From: Paenibacillus brevis
GTDB taxonomy: Bacteria; Bacillota; Bacilli; Paenibacillales; Paenibacillaceae
Direction of reading: 5' to 3'
Assembly (NCBI RefSeq): GCF_018919145.1
Contig: NZ_JAHLQJ010000023.1
Span: 1-64,000, forward strand
DNA length: 64,000 nt
In this document: piece by piece, positions 10,396-20,830 of the stretch
Layout: each line of letters starts with the position of its first letter
Numbering within the stretch: the stretch's first letter is position 1
Notes under the pieces: generated by a model
The model's database searches: none
The model's input: the letters and a program-made list of their open reading frames with translations, nothing else
What the model was told of the DNA's origin: nothing
Translations under genes and position numbers: made by a program

Positions 10396-10440
10396 AAAAA
10401 AATACTTTGCCCGCACTCCTTTCGGCAAGCAAAGTATTTT
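10396..10440 (-). terminator. Intrinsic terminator downstream of hslO
   Basis: Arms AATACTTTGC and GCAAAGTATT with a loop of about 18 nt; the minus strand continues into a run of T. It separates the hslO transcript, and the foldback element it contains, from the cysK promoter. Confidence 0.85.
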
Positions 10441-10446
10441 AACTGT

Positions 10447-10650
10447 CTTTTATACAAGTTGAACTAAAGAACTGTACAGAAAAGACATAAGTATAAAGCG
10501 TTCTACAGAAGCGTCAGCGTTCGCCTTTGTGAGCGGAGTTCTTCCTTTACATGGCTAAGTTCAATCCAAGAAATCCGCGACAACAGCGATCGTAAGAAAG
10601 CTTTATACGTTGCCTCCGGTGCATAATCATTAGTTCCACTTATATACACT
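10447..10650. repeat. ~200-bp foldback (inverted-repeat) element between hslO and cysK
   Basis: The left end TATACAAGTTGAACTAAAGA pairs imperfectly with the right end (minus-strand TATATAAGTGGAACTAATGA; 16 of 20 identical). A second inner pair is GTATAAAGCGTTCT against GTATAAAGCTTTCT. The centre includes CGACAACAGCGATCG. It has no open reading frame and is unrelated to the family at 9105. It fills the gap between hslO and its terminator. Confidence 0.6.
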
Positions 10651-10652
10651 TT

Positions 10653-11543
10653 TTATTTTGAAGTCTGCTCGATCAACACATCCAGATCTGCCCGATTAAA
10701 TGTATATGCCTCGTTGCAGAAATCGCATATAACTTCGGTCTGCTCATCCTCATCCCGAAGCTGAATCAGTTCATCCCGGCCAAGGCTGATCAAAGTACGT
10801 TCTACCCGATCCCGAGAGCAATGACAGGAAAAGACGATATCCAGCTCGTCCAGCACCCGCACGTCGGGAAGCAGCCACTTCAGCATTTCCTCCGGCTCTA
10901 ATCCTTGATCCAGGAGTACCGTCACGGGCGGCATTTGTCCCACTGCCCGTTCGATCATATCAATGTCGGCATCGCTAAGGCCCGGCAAAAGCTGAATAAT
11001 GAACCCTCCAGCCACAATAACGGAATTGTCCGTATCAACAAGAACACCAAGTCCAACTGCCGACGGCGTCTGCTCGGACGCAGCGAAGTAATAGGTGAAG
11101 TCCTCGCCCAGTTCACCGGAAATAATCGGCACATTGCCGTGATAAGGCTCCTTCAAGCCCAAATCCTTGGTCACATTGATGAAGCCGTCCGTGCCTACTG
11201 CACCAGCCACATCCAGCTTACCCTGACTGTTCGCAGGCAAGTGGACATGCGGATTGCTCACGTATCCGCGCACTTCTCCTTTAGCGTTGGCGTCCGCTAC
11301 GATCTGGCCAACCGGACCGCCGCCTTTGACCTGCACCGACAGTCTCTCTTCACCCTTGAGCATAGCGCCCATCATGGCGGCGGCCGTCACCGTACGCCCC
11401 AAAGCAGCGGTAGTAGTCGGATACGTGTCATGACGTCTGCGAAGCTCTTCCACCAGCTGTGTCGTCCGCACCGCAAAGGCGCGCACTTTTCCGTCCAGCG
11501 CGGTTCCGCGTACCAGACGGTCTTTTCCATTCTGTGTCTCCAA
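10653..11543 (-). CDS. hslO: Redox-regulated chaperone Hsp33
   Basis: A holdase activated by oxidation. The 296 residues match the family. The N-terminal substrate domain has VTAAAMMGAMLKGEERLSVQ and the C-terminal zinc switch has the four cysteines as CHC (about 239-241) and CDFC (about 271-274). The TTG start at 11543 has AGGGAGG 10 nt upstream, and no better start exists nearby. It lies downstream of coaX, separated by a repeat copy. Confidence 0.96.
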   Translation of the reverse strand: METQNGKDRLVRGTALDGKVRAFAVRTTQLVEELRRRHDTYPTTTAALGRTVTAAAMMGAMLKGEERLSVQVKGGGPVGQIVADANAKGEVRGYVSNPHVHLPANSQGKLDVAGAVGTDGFINVTKDLGLKEPYHGNVPIISGELGEDFTYYFAASEQTPSAVGLGVLVDTDNSVIVAGGFIIQLLPGLSDADIDMIERAVGQMPPVTVLLDQGLEPEEMLKWLLPDVRVLDELDIVFSCHCSRDRVERTLISLGRDELIQLRDEDEQTEVICDFCNEAYTFNRADLDVLIEQTSK

Positions 11544-11584
11544 TCGAGTAAAGCCTCCCTTTAAGTGCGTGTTCTACTCTTAAA

Positions 11585-11806
11585 ATGCGTGTTCAAAAAG
11601 TCAGCTTTTCAGCACCGAGAAGGTCGCGAGAACCCGAAGAAGGAGGAACGGAGTGTAGGCAGTACCTACATGAGCGAAATGCTTCCAAAGGAAGCATGCC
11701 TCGTAAGCATCCGCTCGGACTTCTAGGGTGAACGCAAGATTCGATGTCGAAATCATCCCCTTGGAACACTTCGTAATCAAAAGATGAATTTTTGAACAAC
11801 CTCTTT
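11585..11806 (+). repeat. Interspersed inverted-end element, copy 2 (long form)
   Basis: The most complete long copy (~222 bp). The left terminus is TGCGTGTTCAAAAAGTCAGC; the right terminus reads, on the minus strand, GAGGTTGTTCAAAAATTCAT. It lies between coaX and hslO, both transcribed right to left through it. A 68-codon minus-strand frame across it shares no conserved frame with the other copies. Confidence 0.9.
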
Positions 11807-11851
11807 AAACGATCTAATTTAGGCTAATGCCGTTCGATCCGTTACTTTCGC

Positions 11852-12625
11852 TTATTGGTTACGTTCATAGATTAACCGGAGGCCCTCCAGCGTAAGCCAG
11901 GGATCGACCTCCTGAATACTTTTGGACTCACTTGCGATCAGCTCGGCCAGCCCTCCGGTAGCAATCACCTTGGGCTGGGTATTCATCTCGCGGGCAATCC
12001 GTTCGACAATACCATCCACCTGTCCGGCATAGCCAAAAATAATCCCCGACTGCATTGCATGGACGGTGTTCCGTCCAATGACTTTCTTCGGCTTCTCCAG
12101 TTCAATCCGGGGAAGCTTGGATGCCCGCTGATACAGCGCTTCCGTCGAGATTCCGATGCCGGGCACGATAGCGCCTCCCAGATAATTACCCGCTTCATCC
12201 ACGCAGTCAAACGTCGTCGCCGTTCCGAAATCCACCACGACCAGAGGCCCTCCATATTTCTCAATGGCAGCCACCGCATTCACGATCCGGTCCGCACCGA
12301 CCTCGCGGGGGTTCTCATAACGCAGGTTCAAGCCCGTTCGAATGCCCGGCCCGACGACCAGCGGCTTTTGATGTAAATATTTTTCACATAGCTCTTCCAG
12401 GACATGCATCAAAGGAGGAACCACCGAGGATAGGATAACCCCCTCTATTCGCCCGGGATCGATCTTCGACATCGCGAACAGATTATGAATCAATACGCCA
12501 TATTCATCCACCGTCGCCTGACGGTTCGTGCCGATCCGGAAATGGTGCAGTAGCTCGCGCTGACGATAGATACCCAGCACAATATTGGTATTGCCAACAT
12601 CCACTACAAGAAACATCGTACTCAT
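11852..12625 (-). CDS. coaX: Type III pantothenate kinase
   Basis: Phosphorylates pantothenate, the first step to coenzyme A. The 257-residue ASKHA-fold enzyme shows the N-terminal phosphate loop [13 protein letters not shown], the second motif [15 protein letters not shown] and the catalytic-Asp region [18 protein letters not shown] followed by [11 protein letters not shown]. The start overlaps the nadC stop by 4 nt, so it is the last gene of nadA-nadB-nadC-coaX, joining NAD and CoA synthesis. Confidence 0.97.
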   Translation of the reverse strand: MSTMFLVVDVGNTNIVLGIYRQRELLHHFRIGTNRQATVDEYGVLIHNLFAMSKIDPGRIEGVILSSVVPPLMHVLEELCEKYLHQKPLVVGPGIRTGLNLRYENPREVGADRIVNAVAAIEKYGGPLVVVDFGTATTFDCVDEAGNYLGGAIVPGIGISTEALYQRASKLPRIELEKPKKVIGRNTVHAMQSGIIFGYAGQVDGIVERIAREMNTQPKVIATGGLAELIASESKSIQEVDPWLTLEGLRLIYERNQ

Positions 12626-13491
12626 CCTTCTTTCTTCTCACCCAGATCCAGACTGATATCCAGGCTGTCAAAGGAATATGTGAGCCGTCCCACCGAGATC
12701 ACATCAACTCCGCTCTCCGCGATCTCTCTGACGGTAGCCAGCGACACATTGCCGGAAGCCTCCGTCTTCACATGAGGCGCCTTTGTCTTGATCAGGCGGA
12801 CCGCCTCCTTCATCAGTCCAGGCGGCATGTTATCCAGCATAATAATATCTGCTCCTGCTGACAAGGCCTCTTCCACCTGCTCCAGGCTCTCCGTCTCTAC
12901 TTCAATCGTCATCGTATGCGGAATATGGGCTCTAGCCCGGCTTACAGCCTGGCGAATCCCCCCCGCACCCTTAATGTGATTATCCTTGATCATCACCGCA
13001 TCATAAAGACCGAAGCGGTGATTCGCACCCCCGCCGGTACGAACAGCATATTTCTCCAGCATGCGATGTCCGGGCGTCGTCTTGCGAGTATCGACCAGAC
13101 GGACCGGAATTCCTTCCAAGGCATCTACAAAAGTCCGGGTTCTTGTCGCGATGCCGGATAAACGTTGAAGCAGGTTTAGTGCCAGCCTCTCTCCCGTCAG
13201 AATGCTATGGGTGCTGCCCTCCACCTCAGCCAGGATACTTCCCTTCTCTATACGTTCGCCATCCTTGACCTTCGGTGTAAAGACCAGAAGGGGATCGACA
13301 ATCTCGAAGACGAGCTGGGCAACAGGCATTCCGGCAATAATGCCGGACTCCTTGGCATGGATGATTCCCTTGGAGCTGTGTCCGTGAGGAATCGTTACGC
13401 CTGTTGTTACATCGCCTGATCCAACATCCTCCCGCAGCCATCCCCGAATTGATTCTACGAGTTCTTCATTATATCCATTAAACATCATCAC
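12622..13491 (-). CDS. nadC: Nicotinate-nucleotide pyrophosphorylase (carboxylating)
   Basis: Converts quinolinate and PRPP to nicotinate mononucleotide. The 289 residues match quinolinate phosphoribosyltransferase, with N-terminal [11 protein letters not shown], the central [23 protein letters not shown] and the C-terminal barrel segment [12 protein letters not shown], then EASGNVSL. It overlaps nadB by 14 nt and coaX by 4 nt. Confidence 0.97.
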   Translation of the reverse strand: MMMFNGYNEELVESIRGWLREDVGSGDVTTGVTIPHGHSSKGIIHAKESGIIAGMPVAQLVFEIVDPLLVFTPKVKDGERIEKGSILAEVEGSTHSILTGERLALNLLQRLSGIATRTRTFVDALEGIPVRLVDTRKTTPGHRMLEKYAVRTGGGANHRFGLYDAVMIKDNHIKGAGGIRQAVSRARAHIPHTMTIEVETESLEQVEEALSAGADIIMLDNMPPGLMKEAVRLIKTKAPHVKTEASGNVSLATVREIAESGVDVISVGRLTYSFDSLDISLDLGEKKEG

Positions 13492-15097
13492 TGGTTTCCT
13501 CCAAGATTCCTTTTTCCCGGTGACGGATCATGTGCTTGCGCCACCTTGCATCATCACGGTCCGGGAAGTCCTCCCGATAATGGCCGCCTCTGCTCTCCTC
13601 ACGGGTTAACGCAGATTCAGCCAGTAGCAGTGCGCTGGTTAGCATATTGGCAAATTCCAGCTGCTCACGGCTCGTCAATACGGACTCAAAAAGCGGCAAC
13701 TGACGCTTCAGCTCGTCAATTCCTTTGAGCAAGCCTTCTCCTGTGCGTCGAAGTCCCACCTGACGCACCATGACCTTTTGCAATTTAAGCCGCCGTTCTA
13801 CAATCGGCTGCAGGGCTGCAGCTGGACGCGAGTCCCGGCAAGCAATCCCTTGGCCTGTATTGGCTAACAGAGACAGCCTGGAGATCTGCTTCACAATCCG
13901 CCCGCCGAATACAATGGCTTCAGATAGCGAGTTGCTGGCCAGACGATTCGCCCCATGCACCCCGGTGGAAGATACTTCTCCGCAAGCGAACAGACGATGA
14001 ATATTCGTCTCGCCGCAAGGACCCGTACGCACGCCTCCCATCATATAATGCGCAGCCGGAGCGACAGGAATCCAATCGGTCGTCAAATCCAGGCCATATG
14101 TAAGACATGTCTCATAGATCGTCGGAAAACGGTGCTTAATCATTTCCGGGGCTTCATGTGAAATATCCAGGTACACCACGCTCGACTTGGTTGATTCCAT
14201 CTCCGCTACGATGGCCCGGGCGACAATGTCGCGAGGCGCCAGCTCCAGCAGCTCGTGATAGCGCTCCATGAAGCGCTCGCCATGAATATTGCGGAGCACC
14301 GCCCCTTCGCCGCGCACCGCCTCCGAGATCAGGAAACGGGGAGCACCGGGATAGCAGAGCGAGGTCGGATGGAATTGTATAAATTCCATATCCCGAATCT
14401 CGGCTCCTGCCCGATAAGCCATTGCGATGCCGTCCGCCGTGGCGACCTCCGGATTCGTTGTATAACGATAGAGCTGTCCGGCGCCTCCGCTGCTGAGAAT
14501 GGTTGCCTTTTTCCCCCGTAAAAATACGCGCTGTCCGTCCGGCTGCTGTACTAAAGCACCCAGACATTCCTCTCCCTCTGTAATCAGATCGATCACATAA
14601 TGATCTTCCCACAGCTCCACATTCGGAGAATGGATCACCTGCTCCGATAATGCCCGCACGATCTCATAGCCGGTAGCATCCCCATTGGCATGAAGTATTC
14701 TGCGGTGACTATGGGCGCCTTCCTTCGTCAGAGCGATCTCCCCATTCTCCAGATCAAAGGCCGCTCCAAGCTTCATCAATTCCCTGACCCGGTCCGGGCC
14801 CTCCTGAACAAGAATATCCACGGCCTGTGAAGAGCATAATCCTGCTCCCGCAAGCAGGGTATCCTCGCGGTGAGATTGAGGCGAATCCTCCTCAGAGAAT
14901 ACCGCCGCAATCCCTCCCTGCGCATATCTCGTATTACTCTCCAGCAGGGATCGCTTCGTAATCATCGTGACATGATGCTCTTCAGCCGCGCGTATTGCAG
15001 TATATAGACCGGCAATTCCAGAGCCGATGACAATCACATCCGTATCCAGAACCGGTAGCTCGTTCAAATCAAAATTCACTAAATATCGTGGTATCAT
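13478..15097 (-). CDS. nadB: L-aspartate oxidase
   Basis: FAD enzyme oxidising L-aspartate to iminoaspartate for NadA. The 539-residue protein has the N-terminal dinucleotide fold (VIVIGSGIAGLYTAI, about 21-35), the family segments NTRYAQGGIAAV and AHSHRRILHANGDATG, the substrate-region ARDIVARAI, and the FAD C-terminal motif SSTGVHGANRLASNSL. Gene order nadA-nadB-nadC differs from Bacillus nadB-nadC-nadA. Confidence 0.97.
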   Translation of the reverse strand: MIPRYLVNFDLNELPVLDTDVIVIGSGIAGLYTAIRAAEEHHVTMITKRSLLESNTRYAQGGIAAVFSEEDSPQSHREDTLLAGAGLCSSQAVDILVQEGPDRVRELMKLGAAFDLENGEIALTKEGAHSHRRILHANGDATGYEIVRALSEQVIHSPNVELWEDHYVIDLITEGEECLGALVQQPDGQRVFLRGKKATILSSGGAGQLYRYTTNPEVATADGIAMAYRAGAEIRDMEFIQFHPTSLCYPGAPRFLISEAVRGEGAVLRNIHGERFMERYHELLELAPRDIVARAIVAEMESTKSSVVYLDISHEAPEMIKHRFPTIYETCLTYGLDLTTDWIPVAPAAHYMMGGVRTGPCGETNIHRLFACGEVSSTGVHGANRLASNSLSEAIVFGGRIVKQISRLSLLANTGQGIACRDSRPAAALQPIVERRLKLQKVMVRQVGLRRTGEGLLKGIDELKRQLPLFESVLTSREQLEFANMLTSALLLAESALTREESRGGHYREDFPDRDDARWRKHMIRHREKGILEETSDDV

Positions 15098-15135
15098 GAC
15101 TTTGTCGCCTGCCCTTGAACAGAGAGTAGCGCATG

Positions 15136-16074
15136 CTACTTAACTTGTAACATGCGCTCTAGTGAGAGTCTCGCCTTATCGGCAACGGCAGTCGGCACGT
15201 AAATTTCCGGCTGCATCGTCTCCAGGCATTTAACCAGTTTTTTCAGATTGTTGACTTTCATATTGGGGCAAACCAGAAATTTTGTGGCAAAATGGAAAGC
15301 TTTATCCGGGCTGTCCTTACGCAGCTGATACCCAGTCCCATCCTCAGTTCCCACGATGAACTCCTTCGCAGGCGAATTCTTACAGTAATCGAGAATAGCT
15401 GTCGTACTGCCCACGTAATCCCCCATCGCTACAACCTCTGGGCGGCACTCCGGATGAACGACAAATTCGGCGTTCGGATATTTGGCCTTCATCTCCACAA
15501 CATCCTTCACCGTCAGCATATCATGAGTGTTGCAGTACCCTTCCCAGATAATCAACTTCTTATCGGTATGCTGCTGAACATAGTGTCCCAGGTTTTTATC
15601 CGGAACCCAAATAATCTCCTCAGCATCAACTGAATTGATCACCTTGACCGCATTGGATGAAGTACAGCAAATATCCGTCTCGGCTTTGATCTCAGCCGAT
15701 GAGTTAATATAAGTAACAACCTTGGCATTCGGATGCTGAGCCTTCAGCTTCTGAAGACCATCCACATTGACCATGTCGGCCATCGGACAGCCTGCACGCT
15801 CATCAGGGATTAATACCGTCTTATTGGGAGCCAGAATTTTGGCACTCTCTCCCATGAAGTGAACCCCGCAGAAGACGATTGTCTCTGCATCTGTAGAGGC
15901 TGCCTTCTGAGCAAGCAAAAAAGAGTCGCCGCGAAAATCGGCTACCTCCTGAATCTCGTCACGTTGATAATAGTGAGCAAGTATAATAGCATTCCGTTCC
16001 TTCTTCAGTCGAACCAGCTTCTCCTTCAGCTCACGGTTCATCTCCGCTTTCCGTTCAAGTGCAAGAGCTTCCAC
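15136..16074 (-). CDS. nadA: Quinolinate synthase A
   Basis: A [4Fe-4S] enzyme condensing iminoaspartate with dihydroxyacetone phosphate to quinolinate. It shows NAIILAHYYQRDEIQEVADF near the N-terminus and candidate cluster cysteines in VFCGVHFMGE, DICCTSSNA and VVHPECRPEV. The GTG at 16074 is chosen because GGGGAGGG lies about 6 nt before it, giving 312 residues. The longer in-frame extension crosses the predicted promoter and operator. First gene of the NAD/CoA operon. Confidence 0.95.
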   Translation of the reverse strand: MEALALERKAEMNRELKEKLVRLKKERNAIILAHYYQRDEIQEVADFRGDSFLLAQKAASTDAETIVFCGVHFMGESAKILAPNKTVLIPDERAGCPMADMVNVDGLQKLKAQHPNAKVVTYINSSAEIKAETDICCTSSNAVKVINSVDAEEIIWVPDKNLGHYVQQHTDKKLIIWEGYCNTHDMLTVKDVVEMKAKYPNAEFVVHPECRPEVVAMGDYVGSTTAILDYCKNSPAKEFIVGTEDGTGYQLRKDSPDKAFHFATKFLVCPNMKVNNLKKLVKCLETMQPEIYVPTAVADKARLSLERMLQVK

Positions 16075-16181
16075 CTGATACCCTCCCCTATGTGCGCCCG
16101 CGATTAATCGCGATTCTCTCTCTTGTCCGCATTCCATAATATTGTGCAAAAAAGCGCATGCCCGAATGAACGCCATCCAGG

Positions 16182-16192
16182 ACACAGTGTGT
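16182..16192. promoter_or_regulatory. Candidate operator of the nad operon
   Basis: ACACAGTGTGT is an 11-bp perfect inverted repeat (ACACA-n-TGTGT) just downstream of the predicted nadA start of transcription, a typical repressor position. NiaR (YrxA) controls nad genes in Bacillus; assigning this site to it is inference. Confidence 0.45.
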
Positions 16193-16201
16193 TTAACAAC
16201 T

Positions 16202-16230
16202 AATTTACACAAGGGATCAGGTGCTGTCAA
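16202..16230 (-). promoter_or_regulatory. Promoter of nadA-nadB-nadC-coaX
   Basis: TTGACA (16225-16230), 17 nt, TAAATT (16202-16207) on the minus strand. The predicted leader is about 120 nt. Confidence 0.7.
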
Positions 16231-16324
16231 TCAATCTGAGCCCATAAATATATGCAATTTGAACTAAATAAGTTTTACGTAGCTTCTTTTGTTCAACCAA
16301 TATAGTTCTGAATTTCTGGGAAAC

Positions 16325-16355
16325 AAAATAACCCGGGTGCAGTTCGCACCCGGGT
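16325..16355 (-). terminator. Intrinsic terminator after ftsH
   Basis: A perfect 10-bp stem ACCCGGGTGC/GCACCCGGGT with a 5-nt loop, followed on the minus strand by TATTTTGTTT, about 30 nt after the ftsH stop. Confidence 0.92.
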
Positions 16356-16383
16356 CTAGTTACTAAGCTGGCCTTAACTCATA

Positions 16384-18456
16384 TTAACGATCCTTCGGAT
16401 CTTCTTCATCCGGCGGCAACTGTGGAGCATGAGCATCCGGATCCTGTGTGGTATCGTTCGCCGAGCTTCCAGGCACTTCATTCGGAATATCTCCGCCAGG
16501 AATGGCAGGAGCTGCATCCTCTGATTTGCCTTGAATGCGGACACGCACATCGCCGATGTTATCTACGATTGGCTGTCCTGATTCAGACGAACCTCCGCTG
16601 TCTTGGCCCGAATCCGCATCCGACAGTTTGCCTGTCTCAATCAGTTGCTTGATTTGGTCCAGCTCCAGCGTCTCAACCTCGAGCAGGGTCTCAGCAATCA
16701 GGCGAACCTGATCCGCATGCTCCGTAAGGAGCTGCTTACAACGTTCATACGACTGGCTGATGAAGCGCTGCATTTCTTGATCAATCTCATAAGCGATTTG
16801 ATCGCTGTAATTCTGCTCGTGTCCGATATCACGGCCCAGGAATACCTGTCCTTGCGCTGTGCCGAACTGCATCGGTCCGAGCTTCTCACTCATCCCGTAC
16901 TCGACAATCATGCTGCGGACAATACTGGTTGCTTGCTGGAAGTCGCTGTAAGCGCCCGTACCGATTTCGCCGATGAACAATTCTTCGGAAACCCGGCCAC
17001 CGAGCAAGCCTGTCACTTTATCCAGCAATTCCTGCTTGGTTACCAGCATGCGGTCTTCCTTCGGAAGCATAATGACATATCCGCCTGCCCGACCGCGCGG
17101 GATAATGGTCACCTTGTGAACCATGTCGGCATGTTCCAGGAAGTAGCCGACAATCGTATGACCTGCTTCGTGGAAAGCAACAATCCGCTTCTCACGATCA
17201 CTGATCACCCGGCTGCGCTTCTCGGTACCGACGATGACACGGTCAATCGCTTCATCGACCTCGCGCATAGAGATATCCTTCCGGTTACGCCGTGCTGCGA
17301 GGAGCGCTGCTTCATTCAGCAGATTTTCCAGATCAGCGCCGGTGAAGCCGGTCGTACGTTTCGCAATGACATCCAGGCGTACATCCTTGGTTAGCGGCTT
17401 ATTGCGCGCATGGACCTTAAGGACAGCCTCCCGGCCCTTCACATCCGGACGGTCAACCGTAATCTGACGGTCAAAACGTCCCGGACGAAGCAAGGCCGGA
17501 TCAAGAATATCGGCACGGTTTGTCGCCGCAACGATAATGATTCCTTCGTTACCCCCGAATCCATCCATCTCAACGAGCAATTGGTTCAAGGTTTGCTCGC
17601 GTTCATCATGCCCGCCGCCGAGTCCGGCGCCGCGCTGACGGCCCACAGCATCAATTTCATCAATAAAGATAATACATGGCGCGTTCTTCTTTGCATTCTC
17701 GAACAAATCACGTACCCGTGATGCACCGACACCGACGAACATTTCCACGAAGTCGGAACCGGAAATACTGAAGAACGGAACGCCCGCTTCCCCGGCTACC
17801 GCACGGGCGAGCAAGGTCTTACCTGTCCCCGGAGGACCTACCAACAGAACCCCTTTCGGAATACGCGCGCCAACGGCTGAAAATTTGCGGGGGTCTTTCA
17901 GGAATTCAACGACCTCCACAAGCTCTTGCTTCTCTTCATCAGCACCGGCGACATCCTCAAAGGTAACCTTTTTCTTCTCTTCATTATAGAGACGGGCACG
18001 GCTCTTACCGAAGTTCATTACCTTGCCGCCGCCGCCCTGAGCCTGATTGAACAGGAAGAAGAACAGAATGAACATAATAGCGAGCGGAATAATGGAAGTC
18101 AGGAAGGTTAGCCAGATGCTTTCGCCCTGCATTTTCTTCCAGGTCAACTCAAACCCGTTTTGCTCACTAAGGTCTGTAATCTCCTTCAGCACATTGTCAT
18201 CGGCAGGAATGTAGGCGGAGAAGTTGGTTGTCTTGTCATCCCCAACCTTCTCTTTATAATTACCAGTCACGAGATAAGCGTAACCGTCAAATTTGCCGGT
18301 CATTTCCTTAATATTGTCCGCCTTGAGCTGCTGTCTCAGTTCGCTATAACTAGGGGTGACGGTTGTCTCATTTCCACTGTTGAGGAATTGGACGATGCCC
18401 ACCACGACTAAGAATAGTATTAAATAAAAACCAGAATTCCGGATGAACCGACTCAT
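16384..18456 (-). CDS. ftsH: ATP-dependent zinc metalloprotease FtsH
   Basis: Membrane AAA+ protease for quality control, also needed for sporulation in Bacillus. It has 690 residues. Two transmembrane helices (about 8-26 and 112-134) flank an extracytoplasmic domain. Then come Walker A GPPGTGKT (about 200), Walker [12 protein letters not shown], the second region of homology with RPGRFDRQI, and the zinc motif HEAGH. The C-terminal ~75 residues are a low-complexity Pro/Asp/Ser tail (for example [17 protein letters not shown]), which looks disordered. It has its own promoter and terminator. Confidence 0.98.
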   Translation of the reverse strand: MSRFIRNSGFYLILFLVVVGIVQFLNSGNETTVTPSYSELRQQLKADNIKEMTGKFDGYAYLVTGNYKEKVGDDKTTNFSAYIPADDNVLKEITDLSEQNGFELTWKKMQGESIWLTFLTSIIPLAIMFILFFFLFNQAQGGGGKVMNFGKSRARLYNEEKKKVTFEDVAGADEEKQELVEVVEFLKDPRKFSAVGARIPKGVLLVGPPGTGKTLLARAVAGEAGVPFFSISGSDFVEMFVGVGASRVRDLFENAKKNAPCIIFIDEIDAVGRQRGAGLGGGHDEREQTLNQLLVEMDGFGGNEGIIIVAATNRADILDPALLRPGRFDRQITVDRPDVKGREAVLKVHARNKPLTKDVRLDVIAKRTTGFTGADLENLLNEAALLAARRNRKDISMREVDEAIDRVIVGTEKRSRVISDREKRIVAFHEAGHTIVGYFLEHADMVHKVTIIPRGRAGGYVIMLPKEDRMLVTKQELLDKVTGLLGGRVSEELFIGEIGTGAYSDFQQATSIVRSMIVEYGMSEKLGPMQFGTAQGQVFLGRDIGHEQNYSDQIAYEIDQEMQRFISQSYERCKQLLTEHADQVRLIAETLLEVETLELDQIKQLIETGKLSDADSGQDSGGSSESGQPIVDNIGDVRVRIQGKSEDAAPAIPGGDIPNEVPGSSANDTTQDPDAHAPQLPPDEEDPKDR

Positions 18457-18486
18457 CCCCTACCTCCTCTCAAAAACCTTAAGTAA

Positions 18487-18515
18487 TTTTAACACAGCCG
18501 CTCATGCCATTTCAA
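18487..18515 (-). promoter_or_regulatory. Candidate ftsH promoter
   Basis: TTGAAA (18510-18515), 17 nt, TTAAAA (18487-18492) on the minus strand, 30 nt before the ftsH start. Confidence 0.6.
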
Positions 18516-18552
18516 AAAACTTAGGCAGTCTAGCTTCGTACACCCGAAATTC

Positions 18553-19095
18553 TTACTCATGGGTGTATACTTCGGGCTTCAGAACCCCGACAAACGGGAG
18601 GTTGCGGTACTTCTCTGCATAATCGAGTCCATACCCGACGATAAATGCATCCGGCATAATAAATCCGGCCAGATCAGCCTCCAGATCAACGGTACGGCCG
18701 CTCGGTTTATCGAACAAGGTGACGATCTTGACCGAGTTGACCTTCCGGCGTTCCAGAACATCAACCAGGTAGCTCAGTGTCAATCCGCTATCAATAATAT
18801 CTTCCACAATTAGAATGTCTCTTCCCTCTACGGAATTATCCAGGTCCTTGATAATCTTGACCTCGCCCGAAGAACGGGTAGATGCTCCATAGCTTGATAC
18901 GGCCATAAAATCAATTTCAATCGGGACCGTAATCTCTTTGATCAGATCAGCCATGAAAATAAACGCGCCCTTCAGGATACAAATCACCAGCGGGTTTCGG
19001 CCTGCATATTCTTCACTCAGCTGGCGGCCAAGCTCTACGACCTTATCCTGAATCTGTTCGCGGGTAATCAGCACTTCCATAATGTCGTTCTGCAA
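18553..19095 (-). CDS. hpt: Hypoxanthine phosphoribosyltransferase
   Basis: Salvages hypoxanthine and guanine with PRPP. The 180 residues match the bacterial enzyme, with the PRPP motif [14 protein letters not shown] (about 94-107), the N-terminal [11 protein letters not shown] loop and the purine-site segment [18 protein letters not shown]. The TTG start at 19095 has AGGAGG 10 nt upstream; an ATG five codons in is the alternative. The tilS-hpt-ftsH order is conserved in Bacillus. Confidence 0.96.
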   Translation of the reverse strand: MQNDIMEVLITREQIQDKVVELGRQLSEEYAGRNPLVICILKGAFIFMADLIKEITVPIEIDFMAVSSYGASTRSSGEVKIIKDLDNSVEGRDILIVEDIIDSGLTLSYLVDVLERRKVNSVKIVTLFDKPSGRTVDLEADLAGFIMPDAFIVGYGLDYAEKYRNLPFVGVLKPEVYTHE

Positions 19096-19159
19096 AGTAA
19101 ATAAACCTCCTACGTTATACTATGAATGCAAATCCTGGGATAACCTCCAGGCGAATGAA

Positions 19160-20599
19160 TTAATCCCGTTCCATTCTCATTCTGAGAAGAGAGGATGTAC
19201 GCTCGTTCACCGCTGCGACCGATGAGCGACGAACTCCGGGAATCCAAACAATCCGTCCTGCAGCATCTGCAATCATTGGAATTCGGGAACGAAGAGAGGG
19301 AGGGATTTTTTCATCGATAAAGATATCCTTCACTTTCTTGCTTCCATTCATCCCGAATACGCTCATGCTGTCTCCTGCAAGCCGGGAACGAACCGTCAGC
19401 GGGTATTCCAGGCCATCCGCATCAAATACCGCCTCATCTTTGCCTTCCGGCAGTATCTCCGACAGACTAACCCCAGCTTCAAGCCGGGTAAAATGCACGA
19501 TATGCCCCGTGTCCATGACAGACACTTCCGCCGGAAAACATTCCACAACATATGTATAATGAGGAATTGCACTTTCCGCTCGGGCAGATACGAAACGGAT
19601 GAGATCATATTCGCGAATGCAACGGGTACCGCCGCCCAAGTCCAGAGTCCAGGTTGTGGGCTGACTTTGAACCGTCCCTTTCCGAATCGCTTCAATCCTG
19701 GCAAAATCGCCGTCATCCGTGCCCAAAGGCAGATAATTTAATATTAGTTTAATCAACCTCCGTTGTAAAGCAAGATGTAGGCCTGCCACATCCTGTGCCC
19801 GAACCGCGGTTTCTCCCTCTCGACAGCTTACGATTTGCTGATAAATCCGTTTGGCTTCCGATTGAAGATAATCGTCTTCCTCTGCCATGATCTCGGACAG
19901 ACGATTCAAGGAATGGGATAACTGCTCATTATATTGCCCTAAAAAAGGGAGTACATCCATCCGAATTTCATTTCTCATATACTTGGGCAGCAGGTTCGAA
20001 CTGTCGGTCACATACGGGATTTTAGCCTGTTCGCAGGCTTGCACCAGGGTGTTTTTGTTCATACGAAGCAGAGGCCGGATCAGTTCCACTTTTTTTTCCT
20101 TCCGCTTCATTCGCATGCCGCTGATCCCCGTAGGACCACTGCCGCGCAGCAGGCGCATAATCACGGTCTCGGCCTGGTCATCGCCGTGATGGGCTAATGC
20201 AATGGCCTGCGCACGGTACTTATCGGCAACTTGATGAAGGAACTCATACCGCTTCTCCCGAGCAGCCTCCTGGCCGCCCATGCCTGATTCCCTCATGTAG
20301 GCAGGAACGTCAAAAACGCCGAGCTCGAACGGAATGTTCAGCTCCTCAGCCAATCTCCGTACAAACTCGGCCTCTTTATCAGATTCCTGACCCCGAAAGC
20401 CATGATTCACATGGGCACACACCAGAGATAATTTCAAATCCGGATCGCGCGAAATTTCATTTAATATATGCAGCAGGATTGTGGAATCCGGTCCACCGGA
20501 GACGGCTGTGATAATCACATCGCCCGGAGACCATAGGTTATGCTCAAGCCCGATTTGGCGAACCTCACGGACCAGCCGATATAGCGCTGGGTGAGTCAA
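19160..20599 (-). CDS. tilS: tRNA(Ile)-lysidine synthase
   Basis: Modifies C34 of the CAU-anticodon tRNA-Ile to lysidine so that it reads AUA. The 479-residue N-type PP-loop ATPase shows the signature VSGGPDSTILLH (about 34-45), the conserved CAHVNHGFRG and AHHGDDQAETVIMRLLRG, and C-terminal tRNA-binding domains ending KVKDIFIDEKIPPSLR. A TTG start with GGGGG 8 nt upstream is used. Confidence 0.96.
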   Translation of the reverse strand: MTHPALYRLVREVRQIGLEHNLWSPGDVIITAVSGGPDSTILLHILNEISRDPDLKLSLVCAHVNHGFRGQESDKEAEFVRRLAEELNIPFELGVFDVPAYMRESGMGGQEAAREKRYEFLHQVADKYRAQAIALAHHGDDQAETVIMRLLRGSGPTGISGMRMKRKEKKVELIRPLLRMNKNTLVQACEQAKIPYVTDSSNLLPKYMRNEIRMDVLPFLGQYNEQLSHSLNRLSEIMAEEDDYLQSEAKRIYQQIVSCREGETAVRAQDVAGLHLALQRRLIKLILNYLPLGTDDGDFARIEAIRKGTVQSQPTTWTLDLGGGTRCIREYDLIRFVSARAESAIPHYTYVVECFPAEVSVMDTGHIVHFTRLEAGVSLSEILPEGKDEAVFDADGLEYPLTVRSRLAGDSMSVFGMNGSKKVKDIFIDEKIPPSLRSRIPMIADAAGRIVWIPGVRRSSVAAVNERTSSLLRMRMERD

Positions 20600-20624
20600 A
20601 CTGTTCGCCCCCTTTTTTTAATAA

Positions 20625-20804
20625 TGCGTGTTCAAAAAGTTAGCTTTTCAGCACCGAGAAGGTTGCCAGAACCTGAAGAAGAAGGAACGGAGTGTAGGCA
20701 ATCCCTACATGAGTACCGGACTTCCAGGGTGAACGCAAGATTCGATGTCGAATCAACCCCTTGGTATACTTCGTGATCAAAAGATGACTTTTTGAACAAC
20801 CTCT
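20625..20804 (+). repeat. Interspersed inverted-end element, copy 3 (short form)
   Basis: 180 bp between tilS and yabT. Left terminus TGCGTGTTCAAAAAGTTAGC; the right terminus on the minus strand is GAGGTTGTTCAAAAAGTCAT. It lacks the ~45-nt segment present in the copies at 9105 and 11585. Confidence 0.92.
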
Positions 20805-20830
20805 AAATAGTATCTGTTCTTTATATGCCG

